The notes beneath the pieces were generated by a model. It was not told where the DNA came from, did not search any database, and saw only the letters and a program-made list of their open reading frames with translations. A DNA stretch of 64,000 bases, taken from NCBI GenBank assembly GCA_963693085.1, contig OY856412.1, positions 965,492,281 through 965,556,280 on the forward strand, given 5' to 3'. The DNA comes from Alisma plantago-aquatica (taxonomy: Eukaryota > Streptophyta > Magnoliopsida > Alismatales > Alismataceae). Shown piece after piece: positions 56,849 through 64,000 of the stretch. Numbering within the stretch: position 1 is the stretch's first letter; every line of letters begins with the position of its first letter. The position numbers were made by a program, and so were the translations under genes.

Positions 56849-59800
56849 TTAAAACCCAACTATTTGTATGGCTGTTGCCCATTCTTCTCTTACTTCATTT
56901 AGTTCTCCCATCGTATAGGGATCATGTACATCTGGTAAGGTCGTTCCTATAGTGTGGTCAGTTTTAAACACCTATAAAGAGAATGATGTATATATAATTA
57001 ATGAGCTATAAATAAGATTGATATATTTCATATTATCTAATGAGACTATATAATACCTCAGCAATACAATCGATGTCCATTACGGCATATTTGATAATCA
57101 TGTGTATAAATCACATCACATAGTATCCACATGCCCATCCGTTGTCTTGTGTAGCACACTATAAATTCAAACATACAAAATATTAAAAAATACAACTAAT
57201 TAAGTACTGTTCACATAAATAATATATACATATATTGCAGTTGGGAACTTACTTTCACGTTCTTCCAAATTATTGGCTGGTTCTTTTTTGTGGGGACCTT
57301 TCCTCCAGCCTTTTTGAACTCATCAAAACCCCTACATGTTAATGTAACAAAGTACATTGCATAATTAAATAGTAATGTAATAACATATGTTAACGGATAT
57401 GAAAATGAAATATTTCTCACCGGAATAATGTCATTTTCATTATGTGTCCATATTTTGTATTCAATTTACTCCCCTTAGGATCTAGATAATAGACAGTGAA
57501 CGTCTCAGGGACAATAACCAATAACTCCCAATGCATACCACTAGAGGTTAAAAAGTTAAACATTAATAACTCAAAATCCACAATAAAAATGTAATTTTCT
57601 TAAGTCCAAATTATAATAAGCAAAGTAAACTTACTCTACATTGAATGGATCCATTATCACCGTCTTCTTAGTTTGAGCAAAAATTATAAAAGCCTCACAA
57701 CAGTATTATTGAACTGATGGAGGGTCTTTAGCTACTAGACTAATCAAAGATGGAATAAAAAATCCTACATGTTCAAATGCAAAATCTACACATATCTTGT
57801 CTAAGTAGCTGCAAAATATGTATTAATTATGCATGCATTAATAAATAAGAAACCAGATCACCAGATCCTACACAAGGTATATGGATGTATAAAGAAGATC
57901 TCACCTTATCCATAGCTCTATCACAAATGTATTTAGCCAATCATATTGAAACAACTCCAAAATATCTTGTATAAATAGTTTGCTTTCGTATGATTGACCT
58001 ACAACATCTGAATCTATAGAAACAGTTATAGGGCAAATTATATCATGTTCGCCTAACCATATTGCCATACCTTTACAGTTAGGACCTAATGGGACAGGTA
58101 GTTCCTGTGGAACCCAACTGGGTAATGTAGGAGGTGGAAGTGGAGGCCTAGATACTGTGGGTGTCTTCTTTTTAACCTGTATATATATAATAATTTCATA
58201 TCAACTGACATCATATACACACACTAACAATTTAACGTAATGTAAATTTACCATACAGTTTCAGTAAATAGGACATCCACTTTTAGCCACAATATCACTC
58301 CGCCTTCTGCCTCACCAAGCGTTTCACAATCTGGGTGGGCATATGGCAATGGAAGATCCATCCACTTGGGGAATATATATACCGGGCTCACACGAATCCA
58401 ACCAGCTGGTAATAGAGACCCGTGAAACATTTCCCCTGGTAGGGATGGGTAAGCCAACGCCTCTGCAAAGACATATTCATTAACTTTTAGACGGCATGGC
58501 TTCAACCCCTACAAATTTTTGTGTAAAGAATGTTATATACATATATACATATCATCTTTTTTTGAAACGACTACAATTTCATATATACGTATCATCTTGA
58601 AAACATATCATCTTGAATTAAAAAACTAGTTACTATGTCATAAAAATACTTACAACGGATTTGCTAGGTGGTGGGTCTACATGATTACTCCCAACCTCTG
58701 TAGTAGGAGTAGAGCATGCAGTAGGAGACACCATAGGTACTGTCTGGTAAGTGGCAGTTTGAGATGCCTGCCACTTTTTCATTGCTTCTTCGAGTTTCCT
58801 ATCAAATAGCTTATCTACCTATTCATGGATAAAAGAAACGTCAAATTCTAATTATTAAATTCTCTTTTACAGTAACATCTACAAGGAAAAAATATGTTAC
58901 CTCTTCTTGTGAAAGTCCCACTTTTGGGACATGTTTGCGTTGGGATGGCCCAAAAAAAGCTTTGATGCCCACACCAGCGCCTACAGCCCTAACACGTCTA
59001 GGATGCTCTGGGTTACCCATAGCAACTGTCAATTCATCCCTTGTGCCCTCAGGGATGAACTTGCCTTGTTTCCTCAGCTCGTGCAGCTCCCGCTAATCTC
59101 CAAAACAAAAATTTGTAATTAAGTAAACACCACAAATAATCAATATTCGAACGATTGCTGTAAGAGTTATATTTTACCATTTTTGCAGCCGCCTCAGCAG
59201 TTGCGGGCTTCCTTATTTCTCCCTTCTTATTTTACCTCCCAGCTATCCAGACATCATGGCGAGGCAGAGGTGTGCTACCTATAGTGGAGGACTCCTGAGT
59301 AGCAGTAGACTGAGCAGTAGCCTCAGACTGTAGTCTTTGGCGAATGCCTGCATACCCCTTTGGACCCATTGTGTGGTCATGCACATTCAATGCACGCCTT
59401 GATCTTTGTGCCTCACTGAGGGCCTAGTTAGTATGCACATTAATAATTTGGTTAGTAACAGTAAATGTTAATCTTGAATAGGTGAATACAACATATATTA
59501 ATGATATTGGGACTGACGCCTAATACCTTGAATTCATCAGTTTGTCTTGAAGCAACAAACGCGTCCCATTCTTCTTTGTCCAGGAAGTTCCACTCTTTAG
59601 TGTCTGTCTTCTTCCTCTTGTCATCTTCTTTTATGTATTCACGGGTGAGATTTGTCCTATAGTTCCTTAGGACTCTCCCACAGCGTTGCATCACACATTT
59701 ACGATGCAGCTTTTCATCCAATTCAAATATACTCTGCAAATTAGAATTGCTATTAACTAGTATCCAAAAAATTAGTAATCTACAAAATATAATTGCCCTT

Positions 59801-60071
59801 TTGCGCTATTAACTTCTTCATCATAGTGATGCCCCTTCTCTTGTCAACTTTTTGGTGTTGCTAATCAAGTGCCTCAAGTGATTCAGATGGTACATGTGCA
59901 TCATCAACCTAAAATTTGACAAAATAAACACATTTACAAGATATAACTATAAATGGACATATAGATATAAATATATGATATATTTTTAAAACTTACATTG
60001 TGAGGCGGCGTATTGATATCCTCACCCGCACGGTAATCATCAACACGGTCATCAGGAGAATGCTCAGCCAT
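56849..60071 (-). pseudogene. CACTA tnpA-type gene with C-terminal Ulp1 protease, copy 2
   Basis: The ATG at 60071-60069 starts MAEHSPDDRVDDYRAGEDIN. Exons with GT-AG borders then encode a Ptta/En/Spm-type region (CGRVLRNYRTNLTREYI ending at donor 59527; ALSEAQRSRRAL from 59423). RPRRVRAV-like and DUF8039-like parts follow (58505-58248, LKVNEYVFAEALAYP, MFHGSLLPAGWIRVSPVYIF). A Ulp1/C48 cysteine-protease end has HWELLVIV near 57534, YYLDP, and WACGYYVM near 57140, so His, Asp and Cys of the triad are visible. The last exon ends at 56849. In-frame stops in the second exon, before YCCEAF near 57704, and after GYYVM break it. Such genes accompany TNP2 in plant CACTA elements. Confidence 0.75.
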
Positions 60072-60181
60072 CTGAAAATTCACATTCACATTGTAAAGTT
60101 CACATTGTAAAGTAATTTAAATTGTAAAGCTCACATTGTAAAGTTCACATTCACATTGTAAAGTTCACATTATAAAGTAAT

Positions 60182-63100
60182 TCACATTGTAAAGTTCACA
60201 TTCACATTGTAAAGTTCACATTCAGAAAAATAAAACATATAAAAAAAATATAAACATGCCTCTAATATTGCGATTTTTTTATCAATTAACAATCCTTCAT
60301 TGTGATCTCCGCGCACATACAAGTCATCATTAGCTTCAATATTTGCTGGTGTTGGCAACCCAACTGAGAATGGACTGGAGTCATCATACTTATCATAGTA
60401 CTGTTCTTCATCTACAGGATCTTCAATGAACTGTCTTTTACCATGAAGAACAACCGACCATTTATCATTTGCAGGATCATCGATATAAAATACTTGTTTC
60501 ACATGTGATGCCAATATGAATGGTTCACCCTTCTCGCCAATCTGTTCAAAGTTCACTAAAGTTAAACCCAATTCATCCACTATAACTCCTTTGGTGTTAT
60601 CAACCCAATTACATTTGAAGAGCGGAATTCTGAAATCTATGTAGTCAAACTCCCATATGTCTTCAATGACACAGTAATATGACATTTTAGCTTCACGTGG
60701 ACTCTTATCCTTTGCACTTGCAAAAAACATAGTCGATGCTTGAAGGGTAACCCCACTGTTTTGGATGACACTCTTATCATCTTGGCGCTTTGTGTAATAT
60801 GTGAATCCATTAATGTCATACCCTTCATAAGACATAACAGTCAATTTTGGTTTAAAGGCGAGGCATTTGATAGTTTCAGTAATATCATCTGGTGTTTGAG
60901 ATAGTTGATATAAGACTTTATTTTCAAACCACTTAATAAATGTCTTGTTATGCTCTCTAGCAAGCCACATTGTATTGGCTCGAGGATATTGTCTCTTGAT
61001 GAAATTGGTATGTTCCTCGATATAAATGTTCACTTCGTCTATGTTGTGTAAAATATACAAGTGACCTTGTTCCAAATGCTCACGGCTGATTACTTTCACA
61101 CGTGATCCCAAAACTCCTTTGCCAAATTGCTCGTCAATATTGTAGTCATTATCAGGAGTGTCATTACCACTGAGAAAGTCATTGCAAAAATCCATAACCT
61201 CTCTCGCCACATAACCCTCGATAATACTCCCTTCAGGCCGATAATGGTTTCGAACATCACTTTTAAAAATGCTCATGTATCGTTCAAAGGGATACATCCA
61301 ATGCAAGAAAATTGGTCCCAACATTTTCACTTCCCTAGTCAAGTGGATAACAAGATGTACCATGATATCAAAGAACGACGGAGGAAAATACATCTCAAGC
61401 TGACATAGGGTAACAACCACTTCTCTTTGCAATTTATCGAGAGTATCAAGGTCAATAACTTTGTTGCACAGACTATTGAAAAAGAAACAAAGTCTGGTGA
61501 TTGTAAACCTTACATGCTTCGGCAATATAGATCTAATTGCCACATGAAATATTTGTTGCATTAGAGTGTGACAATCATGAGATTTAAGACCTATCAACTT
61601 CAGATCTTTCATTGATACAAATCTACGGATGCTGGATGAGTAACCCTGTGGCACCTTAACATTTACCAAACATTCACAAAAATCTTTCTTCTCCTTTCTA
61701 GACAATGTGTAACAAGCAGGAGTTAAGTATGTTCTCCGATTTCCCATTTCACAAATTTTTTTTAATTCTGACCTTATTCCCATTTCACGTAGGTCCAGTC
61801 TGGATTTATCCCATCTTTAGTCTTACCTGGTATATTCAACAAAGTACCAATGACACTATCACATACATTTTTCTCAACGTGCATGACATTGATACAATGC
61901 CTGACTGTCAAAGAACTCCAATAAGGAAGTTCCCAATATATTGACTTCTTCTTGAATAAAGATTTGTCACTCCGTGTGGCCATAGTACATTGTGATCTCT
62001 TACCAAATTCATTAACAACGTCTTTTACTCTTTCATAAACAACCTCCCCTGGTATAGGTTTAGGTGCACTCCGTTCCTCATTCAATCCATTGAATGCTTT
62101 GCGCTTCCTACGATACGGATGGAATTTTGTAAGAAACCTTCAATGACCGAGATATACAGTCTTACCGCCATGTTTTAGTCTTGTTGAATCAGTGTTCTCT
62201 TCACATATAGGACACACTTTAGCTCCTTTGACACTATATCCAGACAAATTCCCATATATTGGAAAGTCATTAATAGTGCAAAACAACATAGCATGCAAAC
62301 GAAATATCTCTCTTCGTGAAGCATCATAGGTCATCACACCTTCCCCCTAGAGTTTCTTTAAGTCATCAATCAGAGGTTCAAGATAAACATCGATGTCATT
62401 TTCAGGTTGTTTAGGGCCCGATATCAACAACGACAACATTACATACTTATTTTTCATACACAGCCAGGGAGGAAGATTGTATATAACAAGCATGACTGGC
62501 CAAGTGCTATGTTGGCTGCTCAATGTCCCGTACGGATTCATCCCATCTGTACAAAGCCCAAGTCTTAGATTCCTGACTTCTTCACCAAATTTAGGGTACA
62601 ATAAATCAATCTTCTTCCACTATGGGAAATCAGACGCATGTCGTACGATCCCATCATTATTTTTCTTAACATCTGCATGCCACCTCAAATTTTTCACATC
62701 TATCAGATTGACAAACAAGCGTTGAAACTGTGATATTATAGGTAGATACCACATCACCTTAGCAGGAGAACCAGTTTTGGACTCCCTCGAAGTCGTCAAT
62801 TTATACCGTGACGCACCACATTTTGAACAATCTTTCAAATCCACATAGTCCTTTTGAAATAATACACAATCATTCGGGCATGCGTGTATCCATTGGGCAC
62901 AACAATTTCTTTACCTGGTATGTTGAGAATGGTAGCTCGTTTCCTTCAGGAAGCATTTCTTTCAACAAAGACAACAATGACGTGAAGCTTTTGTCGCTCC
63001 ATCTATTGTTAGCTTTCAGCTTATACAATCTCAACACAGTGCTAAGCTTCATAAACTTAGTACAAACCTGTGTATAACGATATCTCAGCATCATGCACAA

Positions 63101-63500
63101 TGTTTCTAAAAATGGGAGGTGGATCGGTGTGCTCTACCCCACAACTATCCAGCATCACATCAACGATGTCTACTGGAAATGGTTCATTCACATCTACGTC
63201 ATCGTAGGCAATTTCTTCTTCCACACAAGCACTGCTATCGACATCCACTGGTTTCGGGTTTGAAATCTCTCCATGCCAGTGTCATTCTGTATAGCCTTGT
63301 ATAATCCCGTTGCACATGACATGACTTTTGATTTCGTCACCAGTGCTGACTTTCAAGTTGTTACCACAATGCCTACATGGACAGTAGAACCTATCTCCAG
63401 GTTGTTTCCTATGTTCCTCGACAAATCTAATAAACTGGTCAAGACCAGAAATAAACTCTGGGGTGCAGCGATTGCGAATGGACATCCATGATTTATCCAT
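60182..63500 (-). pseudogene. CACTA TNP2 transposase, copy 2, multiply broken
   Basis: The start MDKSWMSIRNRC is at 63500. The N-terminal two thirds are split by a TGA near 63282 (Trp in copy 1) and several frame changes between 63100 and 62100. They still show CPCRHCGNN, LRLGLCTDGMNPYG and IDVMHVEKN-equivalents (INVMHVEKNVCDS). A frame change near 61800 leads to a long intact frame, 61783-60182, covering the DUF4218- and DUF4216-type regions. It retains Gln where copy 1 has the 29594 stop. At the C-terminus an A-run frameshift makes it read about 30 residues past the normal end. The overall sequence is very close to copy 1. Confidence 0.9.
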
Positions 63501-63610
63501 TCTATGATCAAAGAGAAATCAAATATACATTACAACAAGATTAGGGTCTAGGGTTAACAAATACATGTGATGTCATTCTTATATATAATAAATGTGTACC
63601 ACCTATCCCA

Positions 63611-63780
63611 TTCTTGAACACCTAATCTCACTAGTAAGTGTATAATGTGTATTGGGTTTTCAAGAAAATTTCGGCAGCATTTCCCCGCTATTACAAACGG
63701 GGAAATGCTGCCGAAATTTTCTCAAAAACGCAATACACATTATACACTTACATCCTAAGCGAGATCAGGTGTTCAAGAAC
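63611..63780. repeat. Hairpin upstream of TNP2 in CACTA copy 2
   Basis: Inverted arms with GAACACCTAATCTC, TATAATGTGTATTGGG and AAATTTCGGCAGCATTTCCCC meet at a loop GCTATTACAAAC. The arms match those at 26851-27038 in copy 1, but the loop is unrelated. Adjacent small stems (AGTCCC/GGGACT and GATTTACTC/GAGTAAATC at 63785-63830) also recur. Confidence 0.88.
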
Positions 63781-63840
63781 AGTCCCAAACCGGGGACTAT
63801 CCAAGATTTACTCCTAATGAGTAAATCTTGGATGGGTTTC

Positions 63841-64000
63841 TAGGCCAATAAATACATGTGTTGTCATTCTTATACTTAAAATCCTAGTTCTTCAAGTTAG
63901 GGTGATTATTGATGTCTTTAAAATCATGATTGGCAATTTAGGGAAAAGTTCATCATTTACATTCCAAGCATGTCACATGTGTGCATTACAGTTCATCATT
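63841..64000. other. Window end, probable CACTA copy 2 interior
   Basis: No feature is recognisable in the last 160 bp. By comparison with copy 1 it should still be inside the transposon. Confidence 0.3.

Larger units (their letters stand above)
55955..64000 (-). mobile_element. CACTA transposon copy 2 (minus strand, runs off the window)
   Basis: The end CACTAGTACATA at 55955 matches the right end of copy 1 in reverse orientation, with one terminal-repeat change (CACTAG versus CACTAC). The insertion point falls in GTAATTAGG of LTR a, and the empty counterpart is at 35849-35858. Its target duplication partner (expected AGG) should lie beyond 64000. Contents on the minus strand are TNP2 (broken), then a multi-exon tnpA/Ulp1-protease gene. 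The other terminus and the region matching the B3-like gene of copy 1 are outside the window. Confidence 0.85.

Overview
This window is plant nuclear DNA, from an angiosperm that I cannot name. It is AT-rich and I recognise no ordinary host gene in it. Nearly everything identifiable is a transposable element or a remnant of one: Ty1/copia, Ty3/gypsy chromovirus, a Cassandra-type retroelement with 5S rRNA-like LTRs, an L1-type LINE, two PIF/Harbinger elements, two copies of one CACTA (En/Spm) family and a small hAT element. Many insertions are nested, and most can be ordered from their target-site duplications (TSDs).

Layout. At 1-2340 there is a possible LTR end followed by a primer-binding site and nothing readable. 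At 2341-6695 lies the 3' half of a copia element on the minus strand: a 2246 bp LTR plus a pol remnant with three stops. At 9107-22660 there is a four-level nest. A decayed minus-strand Harbinger transposase is split by a solo LTR of the same copia family (9579-21993, TSD CCAAT). That LTR is split by a second, plus-strand Harbinger element with transposase and Myb-like genes (10775-21160, TSD TTA). The transposase exon of this element is split by a minus-strand LINE (12156-18578, 17 bp TSD) whose ORF2 is intact.

At 24399-32474 is CACTA copy 1, complete from end to end with TSD AAA. It carries a spliced B3-like gene, a TNP2 transposase with two lesions, and a deleted tnpA/Ulp1 gene in which a 380 bp palindrome sits at the deletion. 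At 32861-33755 there is a 298 bp tandem repeat in three copies. From 34358 to 55954 lie two direct copies of a minus-strand gypsy-like LTR region. One carries a composite retroelement, the other carries a hAT element and CACTA copy 2.

The most unusual object is the composite at 39567-48487. It is bounded by two 291 bp Cassandra-type LTRs that differ at two positions, flanked by the TSD ACAAG. It contains, in order, a Ty3/gypsy gag and pol, the gypsy polypurine tract, one complete 2.8 kb gypsy LTR, and the normal short Cassandra interior. The gypsy segment is exactly one interior plus one LTR, joined at a 19-base stretch spanning the primer-binding site. It looks like a one-LTR gypsy circle recombined into a Cassandra, or a gypsy insertion that later lost its 5' LTR. 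Cassandra elements are known as short non-coding elements, so one carrying gag and pol deserves checking.

CACTA copy 2 (55955 to beyond the window end, minus strand) keeps the tnpA/Ulp1-protease gene that copy 1 lost, but its TNP2 gene is heavily broken. Coordinates of LTR, TSD and splice boundaries were read directly from the sequence. Family names rest on motif recognition without database searches.
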